From Paenibacillus harenae (GTDB taxonomy: Bacteria; Bacillota; Bacilli; Paenibacillales; Paenibacillaceae), in NCBI RefSeq assembly GCF_030812415.1, contig NZ_JAUSST010000003.1, forward strand, positions 496,001-560,000: a stretch of DNA of 64,000 bases, written 5' to 3'. Shown here piece after piece: positions 27,659 through 37,230 of this stretch. Under the pieces are notes generated by a model. That model ran no database searches and was not told where the DNA came from. It saw only the letters and a program-made list of their open reading frames with translations. Each line of letters starts with the position of its first letter. Position 1 is the first letter of the stretch. The position numbers and the translations under genes are program-made.

Positions 27659-28525
27659 ATGAGCAAGAGACGCAAACCCAATTCAGCTATGCTTCGTAAA
27701 GTCGAAGGCTCCATCTTCATCGCGCCGTGGGTATTCGGATTCCTTGCGTTCGTCGCATTCCCGCTTGGCTATTCGTTCTATATGAGCTTCCATCAGGTGC
27801 GCATCACCGTTACGGGCGTGCAGACGACACCGGTAGGCTTCCAATACTACCGCGAAATTCTGTTCGCGGACGGCGGCTTGCTATATGACGATCTGTTCCC
27901 GTTCTTACGCGAGGCGCTCGTCATGATTCCGATTATTATCGTCTTCTCGCTGCTGATCGCGATTATGCTTAACTTGAAGTTCTACGGGAGGACGGCGTTC
28001 AGAGTTATCTTCTTCCTGCCGGTCATCTTCTCTTCCGGCCAGATCATTACCGAGTTCATCTCGCAGGGGGAGGGCGAGCTATCGATCATTCAAAACTTGC
28101 GTATCGACTCGTTCCTCGCCGAGTACATTCCGGCGTCATGGGCCGGACCGATTCAGAATGTCATTGGCTCGTTCGTGCTCGTGCTCTGGTACTCCGGCGT
28201 GCAAATTCTGATCTTTTTGGCGGGACGCCAGACGATCTCCGCGTCGGTATACGAGGCTGCGCGCATTGACGGTGCCGACCCGTGGAGTACCTTCTGGAAA
28301 ATTACGCTGCCGGGGCTTGCTCCGTTTATTTTCCTAAACGTGATCTATACGATCGTCGATCTGTTCACCTTTCCCTCGAACCCGATCATCGGCAAAGTGA
28401 CGACGGAGAACTACGGCGTATCGAGCGCGCTTGCGTGGGTGTACTTCATGATCGTGCTGCTGTTCATCGGCATCGCGTTGTTCTTATATGGAAGAGTCAA
28501 TAAATCGATGACGGCAAGGCGGTAG
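27659..28525 (+). CDS. Sugar ABC permease (MalF type), pair 2
   Basis: 288 residues; ATG follows the previous stop directly, with GGGAGGTGAGG as ribosome site. Six helices and the EAA loop YEAARIDGADPWSTFWKITLP are present. Unlike the pair 1 protein it has no long N-terminal extension. With the next gene it forms a second complete permease pair in the same operon. Confidence 0.9.
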   Translation: MSKRRKPNSAMLRKVEGSIFIAPWVFGFLAFVAFPLGYSFYMSFHQVRITVTGVQTTPVGFQYYREILFADGGLLYDDLFPFLREALVMIPIIIVFSLLIAIMLNLKFYGRTAFRVIFFLPVIFSSGQIITEFISQGEGELSIIQNLRIDSFLAEYIPASWAGPIQNVIGSFVLVLWYSGVQILIFLAGRQTISASVYEAARIDGADPWSTFWKITLPGLAPFIFLNVIYTIVDLFTFPSNPIIGKVTTENYGVSSALAWVYFMIVLLFIGIALFLYGRVNKSMTARR

Positions 28526-28620
28526 TTGGGCTTTAGCTGGAATAATAACGGGAGTAAATACCGATATTACGTCGGAAGTCATGCGGGAAATAGAGGGATC
28601 AAGAAAGGAGTGGACCGAAG

Positions 28621-29535
28621 ATGGGAAAGCTGGCTCGGCTTAGGATGAGGCTGCTTGGACGGGAGGCCGACAGAGGGCTGCTGTTTCGGCTGTTCATGTA
28701 CGTGCTGCTCATCGACGTAGCATTTATTTATTTAAAGCCCGTATTTTATATGGTAACGACAATGGTGAAAAACGCGGGCGATCTGCTTGACCCGGCCGTC
28801 ATCTGGGTGCCAAGCGCAATCTATGGCGGACATCTTGCCGAGGCGTTCCGGATGCTGCATTACGCGGGCAGCTTCGCGCTCAGCTCGGGGCTATCGCTGC
28901 TTGTGGCCGTGCTGCAGGTGCTGTCATGCGCGGTGGCCGGCTACGCATTCGCCAGGCTGGATTTTCCGCTGAAGAAGCTATGGTTCGCCGCTCTGCTCTT
29001 CACGTTCATCATGCCGCCCCAAGTGACGATCTTGCCTTCCATTCTCATGTTCAAGGACCTCGGCTGGATCAACACGGTGCTGCCGATGGTCGTGCCTGCG
29101 TTGTTCGGACATGGACTAAAGGGCGCTTTGTTCGTCATTATATTCAGACAGTTTTTTGGAACGCTCCCGAAGGAAATGGAGGAAGCGGCGCGAATAGATG
29201 GAGCAGGGGCCTTTCGCATTTTCTTCCGAGTCATGCTGCCGATTTCGCGATCGGCGATCATTGTCGTGTTCTTGTTCTCCTTCGTGTGGACGTGGAACGA
29301 TGCTTATTTTCCGTCGATGTACATGTTCGGCGCGTCTGATGTCCCGTTGTCGGTCGGGATGGCGAAGCTTAACGCTTCGCTTAGCATGGAGTCGGATCAA
29401 GGCGGCTTGCGCGTATTCGTAGAGCCGCTTAAGATGGCCGCTTCTTTTCTTATTATTTTGCCGCTGCTCGTGCTGTACGCGTTCACGCAGCGATGGTTCG
29501 TCGAGGGCGTGGAGCGCACCGGGCTAGTCGAGTAA
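28621..29535 (+). CDS. Sugar ABC permease (MalG type), pair 2
   Basis: 304 residues behind AAAGGAGTGG. Six membrane helices and EAA loop EEAARIDGAGAFRIFFRVMLP. The 95-nt gap before it carries no obvious promoter or terminator. Confidence 0.9.
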   Translation: MGKLARLRMRLLGREADRGLLFRLFMYVLLIDVAFIYLKPVFYMVTTMVKNAGDLLDPAVIWVPSAIYGGHLAEAFRMLHYAGSFALSSGLSLLVAVLQVLSCAVAGYAFARLDFPLKKLWFAALLFTFIMPPQVTILPSILMFKDLGWINTVLPMVVPALFGHGLKGALFVIIFRQFFGTLPKEMEEAARIDGAGAFRIFFRVMLPISRSAIIVVFLFSFVWTWNDAYFPSMYMFGASDVPLSVGMAKLNASLSMESDQGGLRVFVEPLKMAASFLIILPLLVLYAFTQRWFVEGVERTGLVE

Positions 29536-29560
29536 ACCGAAAGTAGGAAGTGATTCGGAA

Positions 29561-31315
29561 TTGAAATCACCGCGATTGTTAGCCGATTTTTTCAGACAGA
29601 CCTGGCATATTTATTTGTTCTCGATTCTGTTCCATCTCATTGCGAACATCATTCATGTTAACTTTCCGAAGGTGCTTGGCGACTTTACGAACGAACTGGA
29701 GAGCGGAAGCTTAACGACCGATGCGGTCATTCGCTACAGCTGGCTGCTGCTTGGCATCGGGGTAGGCTTCGCTCTTATCGGCGGCCTGGCGCAATACTTG
29801 GTTATGTACGTTGGCAGGCTGTTCGAGTTTTTAACGCGGCGTCGGCTATTTACACATTTTACTGGCTTAAGCGAAAGGTTTTATTCGAAAAACGGCGTAG
29901 GCAAGCTGCTTAGCTACTTCATGAACGACGTCACGAGCGTGCGCGAATCGATCTCGATGGGCGTTAATCAGACGGCGGGTGCAACGATATTGCTTATATC
30001 TACCGTCACGATGCTGTTCTTGAGCGATATTCCCTATTATTTAATTATCGCTTGCATCGTTCCGCTGCTTAGCATTCCGATCATCGTGACGAAGTTCGGT
30101 CCGGTTATCCGCAAGCGGTCGATGTCCGTACAGGAGTCGCTCGGGACGATGACGGAGTCGGCGGAGGAGCAATTCGGCGGCATTCGCGTGACGAAGAAAT
30201 TCGCTGTCGAAGGGATCATGAATCGCCGCTTCGGAGAGACGGTGGACCGGATTCGCGATAACCAATTAAGGCTTGTGCGGGTTTCGTCGATCTTCCAAGC
30301 GCTTATTCCGTTTCTAGGCTCGTTGTCGCTCGTTATCGCGCTTGCGCTCGGCGGTTACTTGACGATAACGAAGCAAATATCGCTTGGCAGCTTCGTCGCT
30401 CTGACGCTCTACATTCGGATGCTGATGAACCCGCTGCAGCAGATCGGCAACGTCATCAATACGATGCAGCGCTCGCGCGCGTCGCTGGCGCGGCTGAACG
30501 ACCTGCTTGGCAACGAGCCGGACATCAAGCAGTTCGAGGACGCATTGGCGCTCGACTTCCGCGAATCGGGCATTTATGTTCGCGACCTCACGTTCGCATA
30601 CGAAGAGTCCTCGAGACCTGCTCTGCGCAATATCGATCTGGAGATTAAGCCGGGTACGACGCTCGGCATCGTCGGCAGAACGGGCAGCGGTAAGACGACG
30701 CTTATGAAGCTGCTGCTTCGAACATACGATGCGCCGCCGGGTACGATTTGGTTCGACGGTACGGACATTCGCGAGCTGACGCTGGAGAGTCTGCGCGGCC
30801 AAATCGCCTACGTGCCGCAGGACGGCTTCTTATTCAGCACGACCATACGGGAGAATATCGCCTTCTACCGTCGCGACGCCTCGCTCGCTGAGGTTGAATC
30901 GGCAGCGAAGCAAGCGCAAATCTACAACAATATTATCGACTTCCCCGACCGCTTCGAGACGAAGCTCGGCGAGCGCGGCGTCACGTTGTCCGGCGGCCAG
31001 CGCCAGCGTACGAGTCTGGCGAGGGGCATCATTAAGGACTCGCCGGTCATGATTCTGGACGACAGCGTCAGCGCCGTCGACGCGGTAACGGAGACGGATA
31101 TAATCGAGACGATCCGGGCAGGACGCAAAGGGAAGACGACGATTATTATCGCCCATCGCATAAGCGCGCTTAAGCACGCGGATGAGATTATCGTAATGGA
31201 TGACGGGGAGATCGTTCAGCGCGGAACGCATGACGAGCTGCTTGCGCAGGAAGGGCTGTATAAGACGCTTCATGCGATACAAGAGGAGGGAAGCCAGCAT
31301 GCCGCAGGCCATTAA
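29561..31315 (+). CDS. ABC exporter half-transporter (membrane plus ATPase), subunit 1
   Basis: 584 residues from TTG 29561 (AGGAAGTGA upstream). Six-helix exporter domain in the first ~320 residues, then an ATPase with GRTGSGKTT, LSGGQRQR and Walker B MILDDSVSAVD. The catalytic Glu after Walker B is replaced by Asp (DD), a common mark of a degenerate site in heterodimeric exporters of the YheI/BmrC type. Overlaps the next gene by 17 nt, so the two form a heterodimer. Confidence 0.88.
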   Translation: MKSPRLLADFFRQTWHIYLFSILFHLIANIIHVNFPKVLGDFTNELESGSLTTDAVIRYSWLLLGIGVGFALIGGLAQYLVMYVGRLFEFLTRRRLFTHFTGLSERFYSKNGVGKLLSYFMNDVTSVRESISMGVNQTAGATILLISTVTMLFLSDIPYYLIIACIVPLLSIPIIVTKFGPVIRKRSMSVQESLGTMTESAEEQFGGIRVTKKFAVEGIMNRRFGETVDRIRDNQLRLVRVSSIFQALIPFLGSLSLVIALALGGYLTITKQISLGSFVALTLYIRMLMNPLQQIGNVINTMQRSRASLARLNDLLGNEPDIKQFEDALALDFRESGIYVRDLTFAYEESSRPALRNIDLEIKPGTTLGIVGRTGSGKTTLMKLLLRTYDAPPGTIWFDGTDIRELTLESLRGQIAYVPQDGFLFSTTIRENIAFYRRDASLAEVESAAKQAQIYNNIIDFPDRFETKLGERGVTLSGGQRQRTSLARGIIKDSPVMILDDSVSAVDAVTETDIIETIRAGRKGKTTIIIAHRISALKHADEIIVMDDGEIVQRGTHDELLAQEGLYKTLHAIQEEGSQHAAGH

Positions 31316-33125
31316 CAACTGGCAGATGGATCAGAAGGCCGACCTTAGCCAGCCGGCAGCGAAACCCAAATATATATCGACGTTTCGGGCGCTATCGAGT
31401 TATGCGAAGCCGCATTGGCTCGCTTTTCTCGGTGTATTCCTATTTACGATTATTGCAATCGCGGCGGAGCTGCTTCAGCCGTTCCTCGTGAAGATCGCCA
31501 TCGACGATAAACTGATCGGGGGCAATGGCGACTATAGCGGCTTGCTTGTCATCGGTGCTGTCTATCTAGGGCTGTCGCTGCTGAGCTTGCTGTTTACTTA
31601 TATGCAGAACAATTTGCTGCAGTATGCGGGACAAAGCATCGTCGCGCGCATTCGCAAGCAGTTGTTCGAGCATATCTCGAAGCTGTCGATGTCGTACTTC
31701 GACCGGGTACCAAGCGGAAGCCTCATTACGCATGTGTCGAGCGATACGGAGGCGATCAACCAGTTCTTCAACCAGGTGCTGCTTAGCCTGCTGAGAGACG
31801 GCATGACGCTCGTGTTCATCATCGTGCTCATGTTCCAGCTTGACGTACAGCTTACGCTGTACTGTTTGATTTTGCTCCCTGTTATCGCGCTTATCGCGAT
31901 CGGCTTCCGCTCGTATATGCGCAAAACGTATCAGATGGCGCGGACGCGGCTGTCACGTCTCGTGGCGTTCACAGCGGAGAACTTGTCGGGCATGAACCTT
32001 ATCCAAGTGTTCCATCAAGAGAAGGAGCAGGGCAAGCAGTTCAAGGAACGGAATGACTCGTACTTCCAAGCGAACGTGCGCGAGATTCGCACGAACGTGC
32101 TGTTCAACCGTTCCTTCGAAATATTGAGCAATATTTCGATTGCGCTCGTCACTTGGCTCGGCGGCAAAGCGGTGCTCGATACGAATCTCGAATTCGGCGT
32201 CCTGTATGCGTTCATCACGTATATACGCCAGTTTTTCCAGCCCATCAATACGATTACGCAGCAGTGGAATACGTTGCAGTCAGCGACAGTTGCGGTGAAC
32301 CGGATATGGGGCATCTTCGCGATCGAGCCGGAAGTGGACGACAGGAAGGACGCAAAGCCGCTTGATCCTGCTAAAGTAGAGGGCAATATTAGCTTTGACG
32401 GCGTTACTTTCGGTTACGGCGGTGGCAGCCCCGTTATACGCGATCTTGATCTTCATATTAAAGCTGGCAGCATGATCGGCATCGTCGGCACGACCGGCGC
32501 GGGCAAAAGCTCGCTTATCAGTCTATTATGCCGGTTCTACGATGTGTCGGAGGGCAGCGTGACAATCGACGGCACCGATATTCGGAATATTCCGCAGGCC
32601 TCGCTGCATCGCGTCATAGGTCTGGTGCAGCAGGAGCCGTACTTATACTCAGGCACGATTCTCGATAACGTCCGGCTGTTCGATGAAACGATCACTCGCG
32701 AGGCGGTAATCCGAGCTTGCGAGTTCGTTGGGGCCGATCCATTGATCCGGCAAATGAAGGATGGTTACGATACGCGCCTGTCGGAGCGCGGCAGCGGTCT
32801 GTCGGCAGGGGAGCGGCAGCTTATCTCCTTCGCCCGCATTATCGTGTTCGAGCCGAAAATATTGATATTGGACGAAGCGACCGCCAACCTCGATTCGCAT
32901 ACGGAGCAGCTGATCCAATCGGCGCTGCAGCTCGTGTCGGCCGGCCGGACGACGATCGTCATCGCGCATCGGCTCTCAACGATTATGCAGGCCGACCGTA
33001 TTATCGTCATGAAGAAGGGCGAGATCGTAGAGGAAGGCACGCATACCGAGTTGGTCGATATTGGCGGATATTATCAGGAGCTGTATCGCCATTCGCAAGG
33101 AAAGTCGATGACAGAAGCCGGTTGA
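31299..33125 (+). CDS. ABC exporter half-transporter, subunit 2
   Basis: 608 residues from ATG 31299, behind GAGGAGGGAAG; the frame is open further upstream but that part reads over the partner's ATPase domain. N-terminal six-helix region, then GTTGAGKSS, signature LSAGERQL (not LSGGQ) and Walker B ILILDEATANLD with the catalytic Glu. It matches the YheH/BmrD side of heterodimeric exporters. Presence between an importer and cysK suggests export of a toxic or spent moiety; alternatively drug efflux. Confidence 0.88.
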   Translation: MPQAINNWQMDQKADLSQPAAKPKYISTFRALSSYAKPHWLAFLGVFLFTIIAIAAELLQPFLVKIAIDDKLIGGNGDYSGLLVIGAVYLGLSLLSLLFTYMQNNLLQYAGQSIVARIRKQLFEHISKLSMSYFDRVPSGSLITHVSSDTEAINQFFNQVLLSLLRDGMTLVFIIVLMFQLDVQLTLYCLILLPVIALIAIGFRSYMRKTYQMARTRLSRLVAFTAENLSGMNLIQVFHQEKEQGKQFKERNDSYFQANVREIRTNVLFNRSFEILSNISIALVTWLGGKAVLDTNLEFGVLYAFITYIRQFFQPINTITQQWNTLQSATVAVNRIWGIFAIEPEVDDRKDAKPLDPAKVEGNISFDGVTFGYGGGSPVIRDLDLHIKAGSMIGIVGTTGAGKSSLISLLCRFYDVSEGSVTIDGTDIRNIPQASLHRVIGLVQQEPYLYSGTILDNVRLFDETITREAVIRACEFVGADPLIRQMKDGYDTRLSERGSGLSAGERQLISFARIIVFEPKILILDEATANLDSHTEQLIQSALQLVSAGRTTIVIAHRLSTIMQADRIIVMKKGEIVEEGTHTELVDIGGYYQELYRHSQGKSMTEAG

Positions 33126-33158
33126 TTAAGTGGCTTGAGAATAGGGGAGTGAACGCAG

Positions 33159-34103
33159 ATGGTGAAAGCCGTTCAGAACATTACAGAGCTAATCGGCGGA
33201 ACGCCGATCGTCAAGTTGAATGGGATCGTGCCGGAGGATAGCGCGGAAATTTATTTGAAGCTGGAGTTCTTCAACCCCGGCAGCAGCGTGAAGGACAGGA
33301 TCGCGCTGAGCATTATTGTCGAGGCGGAGAAGGAAGGGAAGCTGAAGCGCGGCGATACGATCATCGAAGCGACGAGCGGCAATACGGGCATCGGCATCGC
33401 GATGGTGGCGGCAGCCCGCGGCTATCGTTCGATCATCGTCATGCCGGAGACGATGAGCCTGGAGCGGCGCAGCCTCCTCAAGGCTTTCGGAGCGGAGCTG
33501 GTCCTTACGCCCGGCGCGGAAGGGATGAAGGGAGCGATTCGGGTCGCGCAGGAAATATTGGAGCGCAACCCGCAGTACTATCCGGCACAGCAGTTCGATA
33601 ATGAAGCGAATGTGAAAATCCACCGCGAGACGACGGGACCGGAAATTATCGAAGCGATCGAATCGCTGGATGGGCAATTGGACGCCTTCGTGGCGGGCAT
33701 CGGCACGGGCGGTACGATTACGGGAGCGGGCGAGGTGCTTCGCGAGCGCTTCCCGTCCATTCGTATAGTAGCGGTGGAGCCTGCCGCTTCGCCTGTCTTG
33801 TCGGGCGGCGCGAGCGGTCCGCATAAGATTCAAGGCATTGGTGCCGGCTTCGTTCCCTCGATATTGAATACCGATGTATATGATGAAATTATCCAAGTGA
33901 CGAACGAGCAAGCCTTTGAAGCATCGCGCCGCGTCGCGCGCGAGGAAGGCATACTCGGCGGCATATCGTCGGGCGCGGCCGTTCATGCGGCGCTTGAGGT
34001 TGCCCGCAGGCTGGGCAAAGGCAAACGGGTCGTCGCCGTCATTCCAAGCAACGGCGAGCGCTATTTATCGACCGTATTATACCAAGAGGAACAACAATTG
34101 TAA
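33159..34103 (+). CDS. cysK: Cysteine synthase (O-acetylserine sulfhydrylase)
   Basis: 314 residues behind GGGGAGTGAACGC. Full-length PLP fold type II enzyme: the PLP lysine in [11 protein letters not shown], the substrate loop [10 protein letters not shown], the phosphate-binding [10 protein letters not shown] and the C-terminal [11 protein letters not shown]. It makes cysteine from O-acetylserine and sulfide in the cytoplasm. It is 33 nt downstream of the exporter with no terminator seen, so it is probably the last gene of the transport operon. This is the strongest direct link of the region to sulfur assimilation. Confidence 0.92.
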   Translation: MVKAVQNITELIGGTPIVKLNGIVPEDSAEIYLKLEFFNPGSSVKDRIALSIIVEAEKEGKLKRGDTIIEATSGNTGIGIAMVAAARGYRSIIVMPETMSLERRSLLKAFGAELVLTPGAEGMKGAIRVAQEILERNPQYYPAQQFDNEANVKIHRETTGPEIIEAIESLDGQLDAFVAGIGTGGTITGAGEVLRERFPSIRIVAVEPAASPVLSGGASGPHKIQGIGAGFVPSILNTDVYDEIIQVTNEQAFEASRRVAREEGILGGISSGAAVHAALEVARRLGKGKRVVAVIPSNGERYLSTVLYQEEQQL

Positions 34104-34165
34104 TTTCCGTCCGTTCCCAAACGTAGTAGTATAAGGAGTAACCGCTGCATGGGAGGGATGGACTT

Positions 34166-35074
34166 ATGTTGGGGACGGTATGGCTTTTATCGTTAGCACT
34201 ATGCATCTTCGTTATCTATTTTATTTACCGCAAGCGCCAGGAGGAAGAGAACGGCTTGTTTCTGAAGCTGCTCGTATATTCCTTCATCGGCGCTTTTTCC
34301 TTAGGCTTGAACGGCGTTAAGCTTCCGCTCGGCTTCTTCATCGGATTATTCATCGTTGCAAGGCCGAATAAGCGGAATCGGAAATCGAAGCAATACGCCC
34401 TCCTCTTCGGCTTGCTGCTTTATATTTGGTCGCTCGCGGCGCCGACTGCGGGGCAGGCTTGGTACGAGCGGGAGCAGACAATAGAGGTGCAGGCGGACAA
34501 TTTGTATGAGCTTAGCTTCAAGGATATGTGGGCGGCTGTTGATGCAGAGTTCCATTTGGCTGGAAGCGCAAAGCTGGAACGGTTCGAAACGGATTATCGA
34601 AGCGAGGGGCTCATTGACGGCATGCGCTTGGAGTTTGTCGATCAGGACAACGAAGGGTTTGTTCATTATCGGGCCGAGCTGCGCGGGAAGGGGAGCAAGC
34701 TTCATGTGACCCGCACCAGGATCGAGGGGCCATGGTATCAATATGACCGGGCTCTTGAAATGTTCTGGTTCGCCGAGAGGCTCGATTCATTCAATCTGTC
34801 GGCGCTTAAGCCGAGCGGCTCGGATTATCCGACTTACCGGTTGGAGACCCGAGAGGGAGGCTATGTGTCGTACGGGATTAAAGATTCGGAGAAATATGTC
34901 GTTGACGAGAGGGGAATCACCGTACTCGAAGATGAACAGCTGCCCGTAACCGGCTATTGGCTAAACGTATGCGGCCGGAGTGCCCTATCCGGACAGCAGG
35001 ACCATTACAGCTGCACGGCAAGCGCCGATTTTTTATTCGACGTCGTATACAGCAAGCAAGAACAAGCGCAATAG
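34166..35074 (+). CDS. Membrane protein of unknown function
   Basis: 302 residues, ATG 34166 behind GGGAGG. Three or four helices occupy the first ~100 residues (LSLALCIFVIYFIY, FIGAFSLGLNGVK, a third ending in AAPTAG). The C-terminal ~200 residues are polar and predicted outside or as a soluble domain with mixed strands. No family recognised. Stands alone 60 nt after cysK. Confidence 0.65.
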   Translation: MLGTVWLLSLALCIFVIYFIYRKRQEEENGLFLKLLVYSFIGAFSLGLNGVKLPLGFFIGLFIVARPNKRNRKSKQYALLFGLLLYIWSLAAPTAGQAWYEREQTIEVQADNLYELSFKDMWAAVDAEFHLAGSAKLERFETDYRSEGLIDGMRLEFVDQDNEGFVHYRAELRGKGSKLHVTRTRIEGPWYQYDRALEMFWFAERLDSFNLSALKPSGSDYPTYRLETREGGYVSYGIKDSEKYVVDERGITVLEDEQLPVTGYWLNVCGRSALSGQQDHYSCTASADFLFDVVYSKQEQAQ

Positions 35075-35294
35075 AACTGAATCTAGCACTATTTTGCTGA
35101 AAGAAGTCTCAATGGACCGAATAGAAAAAAGTCCCGATTGGCGGAATAGAGCTAAAAACGGCAGTATGACGTCTCGAAGTGTTGCCTAATCGGAACGCTG
35201 CCCCTACAATTATAAAAGCAAATGATAGAGCAGCCAGGAGCTTCCCGGCTTAGGCGGCCATGCGAGTAACTAATAGAAAGAAGCAGATGCAGCC
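35075..35294. repeat. Intergenic stretch with short degenerate repeats
   Basis: Contains loose repeats of the form GAATAGA followed by A/C-rich tracts (CCGAATAGAAAAAAGTC, GGCGGAATAGAGCTAAAA, and a related CTAGCACTATTTTGC), like the short dispersed intergenic repeats frequent in Paenibacillus genomes. No promoter or ORF stands out. Confidence 0.35.
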
Positions 35295-36245
35295 ATGGAT
35301 ATTTTCATACACATATTATTGACGAACGTATTGCCGATGGGCATTATGATCGGGTTGGGCATTATCATACAGCGGGCGTTCTCGCTCGATATCAAGACGT
35401 TGTCCAAGCTGAACTTCTATTTGTTCTCGCCGGCGATCATGTTCGATTTGCTCTACAAGACGGAGATTTCGGCCAAAGTGATTTATCAGGTGCTTGCGTT
35501 CTTCGCCGTCTTCATGGTGGCGCAATACGTCATCGTCGAGGCGGTCGTTCGTGTCAGAGGTTATAAGCCAAGCATGAAGAGCGCGATGCGCAACAGCGTC
35601 TTGTTCTACAATAGCGCGAACTACGGCATACCGCTGAACCAGCTCGCCTTCTCCGGCAATGAGAAGACGCTCGCCATTCAAGTGCTTATTATGATGATGC
35701 AATCGCTCGTGCCGAATACGTACGGCATTTATAACGTTAATGCGCACAAAGCGGATATGCGGGCCATTATGAAGACGATTCTGTCCATGCCTATTATCTA
35801 TATCATTCCGCTGGCTTTCCTGCTGCGCGGCTTCGACGTTCCGATTCCGGGACCGATCGCTACGCCGATCGATTACCTGTCCAGGGCGTTCATCGGCACG
35901 GCGCTAATCACGCTTGGCGTACAGCTTGGCAACATGGAGTGGAAGATTAGCCGTTCGCTGGCCATCGACGTCAGCCTATCCGGCATTCTTCGTCTCGTCG
36001 CTGGACCGCTGCTCGCTTGGTTGATCGTATGGTCGATGGGGTTGATCAAGCCGATGGAGCTGGGCAGGCTGATGGCGGCGGCGCTTATCGTTTCTTCGGC
36101 TGTTCCGACTTCGCTTAGCAGCGTGCTGCTGGCGGTGGAGTTCGATAACGAGGCCGAATTCGCCTCGCAATCGGTATTCGTGTCCACGTTGATCAGTATG
36201 ATTACAGTGACCGCCGTTATATTCTTTTTGAACCTAAATGCATGA
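35295..36245 (+). CDS. Auxin-efflux-carrier (AEC) family transporter
   Basis: 316 residues, about ten hydrophobic helices spread over the whole length. PxGIMIGLGI near the N-terminus, FYNSANYGIPL and the C-terminal AALIVSSAVPTSLSSVLL are characteristic of the AEC family (predicted permeases for malate, malonate or similar anions). The start ATG 35295 has only a weak purine-rich site (AGAAAGAAG). Monocistronic in appearance. Substrate unknown. Confidence 0.85.
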   Translation: MDIFIHILLTNVLPMGIMIGLGIIIQRAFSLDIKTLSKLNFYLFSPAIMFDLLYKTEISAKVIYQVLAFFAVFMVAQYVIVEAVVRVRGYKPSMKSAMRNSVLFYNSANYGIPLNQLAFSGNEKTLAIQVLIMMMQSLVPNTYGIYNVNAHKADMRAIMKTILSMPIIYIIPLAFLLRGFDVPIPGPIATPIDYLSRAFIGTALITLGVQLGNMEWKISRSLAIDVSLSGILRLVAGPLLAWLIVWSMGLIKPMELGRLMAAALIVSSAVPTSLSSVLLAVEFDNEAEFASQSVFVSTLISMITVTAVIFFLNLNA

Positions 36246-36433
36246 AGTTAAAAAAACACATAAAAAGCCGAAAAATTCTTATTTATTTCCAATACAAGCG
36301 ATGATAGGATGTAACCAAGTCAAGGAGGAGAGCGAGGAGGATCATCAAAGCCTCCATTATGAATAAACATACAGCATTGTGACATGTTATTCGTATCAAC
36401 ATTCGTTTATACTACTAAGGTAGCTAGTTTTGC

Positions 36434-36490
36434 TTGTTGGATTAGTAGAATAGGTTTAAAATGGAAACGACAATACTGAAAGCGTTTTAT
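36434..36490 (+). promoter_or_regulatory. Promoter of the MacB/FtsX-type operon with a near-cre element
   Basis: TTGTTG (36434-36439), 17 nt, TAAAAT (36457-36462). Just after the start point TGAAAGCGTTTTAT (36477-36490) matches 12 of 14 positions of the CcpA cre consensus, missing the last CA. The rest of the 36246-36537 gap shows nothing else convincing. Confidence 0.45.
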
Positions 36491-36537
36491 AGTAAAATAA
36501 TGTCTATTCATCTCGCAATGTGGAGGTAAGTTGAACG

Positions 36538-37230
36538 ATGCAGGCTGCAGCAGAGGCTATGATTCATGCAAGCGCTTTAAAACGGAGCTTCGGAAAGGGT
36601 ACGGGGGCAGTTACGGTATTGAAGGGCGTTGACCTTCACATTCCTTCCGGCAAGCTGATTGCCTTCAAGGGTAGATCCGGCTCGGGCAAAACGACGCTAA
36701 TCAATCTCTTAAGTGCGCTCGATCGTCCGTCGGAAGGACAGATCCATTTTGCAGGGCGGGATTTGACGGCCATGTCGAATCGTGAACGCGATCAAGTGCG
36801 GCGAACGGAGATGGGGCTGATCTTTCAATCTTTTGCTCTTATTCCGTTAATGTCCGCCTATGAGAACGTCGAGTTTATATTGAGAGTATCCGGATTTCCG
36901 GCGAGCGGCCGCAAGGACGCAGCCGTGCAAGCGCTTGATCAGGTAGGCTTGAAATCGCGCATGCATCATCGTCCGTTCGAAATGTCGGGCGGCGAGCAGC
37001 AGCGGACGGCTATTGCCAGAGCGATCGCGCATAAGCCGAAGCTGCTGCTTGCGGATGAGCCTACTGCCGAGCTCGATAGCCGCACGGGCTTGCAGATTAT
37101 GAAAGTGTTTCGCGATTTGGTAGAGGACGCCGGAATGACGATTATTATGACGACGCATGACCCTGCCATTATGGAAATCGTTGATCATGTCTACGAATTG
37201 GAGGATGGACAAATTGTTGCAAAAGCTTAA
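36538..37230 (+). CDS. LolD/MacB-type ABC ATPase 1
   Basis: 230 residues, ATG 36538 after TGGAGGTAAG. Walker A GRSGSGKTT, signature MSGGEQQR, Walker [13 protein letters not shown] and the His-loop TTHDPAIMEIV are intact. The length and motifs match ATPases that work with FtsX-fold permeases (mechanotransmission systems). It is followed by an adaptor lipoprotein, an FtsX-like permease and a second ATPase, forming a MacAB-like assembly. Confidence 0.88.
   Translation: MQAAAEAMIHASALKRSFGKGTGAVTVLKGVDLHIPSGKLIAFKGRSGSGKTTLINLLSALDRPSEGQIHFAGRDLTAMSNRERDQVRRTEMGLIFQSFALIPLMSAYENVEFILRVSGFPASGRKDAAVQALDQVGLKSRMHHRPFEMSGGEQQRTAIARAIAHKPKLLLADEPTAELDSRTGLQIMKVFRDLVEDAGMTIIMTTHDPAIMEIVDHVYELEDGQIVAKA

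Noticed and set aside
36477..36490. Definite CcpA cre site upstream of the ABC operon
   Set aside because: 12 of 14 positions match, but the conserved final CA is missing. Kept only as a near match.
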